The translations under genes were made by a program, and so were the position numbers. This document shows, in pieces, positions 63,945-64,000 of a DNA stretch of 64,000 nt. The stretch's first letter is position 1. Every line of letters starts with the position of its first letter. The notes below the pieces were generated by a model that was given only the letters and a program-made list of their open reading frames with translations, did not search any database and was not told where the DNA came from. Source of the DNA: Salmonirosea aquatica (GTDB lineage Bacteria; Bacteroidota; Bacteroidia; Cytophagales; Spirosomataceae); contig NZ_WHLY01000004.1 of the NCBI RefSeq assembly GCF_009296315.1, positions 62,001-126,000 on the forward strand, given 5' to 3'.

Positions 63945-64000
63945 ATTTTATAAGTAAATAGTATGTTGAAGCCATCAAAGTGGTTTGCACTCTTTCCTAA

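Overview
The window looks like the chromosome of a member of the Bacteroidota, most likely order Cytophagales (Spirosoma/Dyadobacter-like). This is inferred from two proteins ending in type IX secretion (T9SS) sorting domains, large orphan FtsX-type ABC permeases, a TPR histidine kinase of the HisKA_2 type, the TreZ / TreY-MalQ / GlgX set, and a backbone of about 50% GC. No rRNA, tRNA or CRISPR array was found. Layout. (1) Bases 1-4200 are an accessory patch of mixed composition. It has an AT-rich part with a CPBP protease, a cupin pseudogene, a repeat-like spacer and a VOC protein, then a lone Phd-type antitoxin, a very GC-rich serine recombinase, and a solitary sequence resembling an insertion-sequence end. 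(2) 4496-11126 is a tight nine-gene run for electrophile, quinone and oxidative stress: alpha/beta hydrolase, ring-cleaving dioxygenase, GNAT, MhqD-like esterase, Dps, quinone reductase, pirin, DUF5996 and an ABM-membrane protein. (3) 11238-17238 holds signalling genes: a TPR histidine kinase, a convergent sigma-54 activator with receiver and GAF domains, and an AraC regulator. A decayed kinase follows. (4) 18768-27230 encodes trehalose and glycogen metabolism: treZ, a treY-malQ fusion broken by one base in a G tract, and glgX. (5) 27528-30554 (minus strand) has a manganese catalase, a small membrane protein of unknown function and a zinc alcohol dehydrogenase. (6) 31475-37415 holds metabolic genes: a branched-chain aminotransferase, two DinB-like proteins, a MocR regulator, a PanE-like reductase, an SDR and a cupin. 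(7) 37416-47116 carries recombinase and dispersed-repeat remnants, two large FtsX permeases with a decayed third between them, and small NTF2-like and secreted proteins. Identical pairs of 16-bp palindromes lie upstream of the permeases. (8) 47288-49658 is a decayed ISKra4-family element with recognisable inverted ends, carrying a pRiA4b ORF-3-like passenger gene. (9) 49908-59353 holds two large T9SS-exported repeat proteins, a duplicated 78-residue unknown gene, a flavin reductase, an ECF sigma factor and a combined anti-sigma/outer-membrane protein. (10) 59354-63944 has small lipoproteins and membrane proteins. Several genes in regions 4, 8 and 9 are interrupted by one-base changes, mostly in homopolymers. 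This is the main caution for reading the annotation: some breaks may be sequence errors and others real decay. The coherent theme of the left and middle parts is stress tolerance: detoxification, Dps, catalase, trehalose from glycogen, and two-component plus sigma-54 control. The right part is dominated by cell-surface proteins and mobile DNA.
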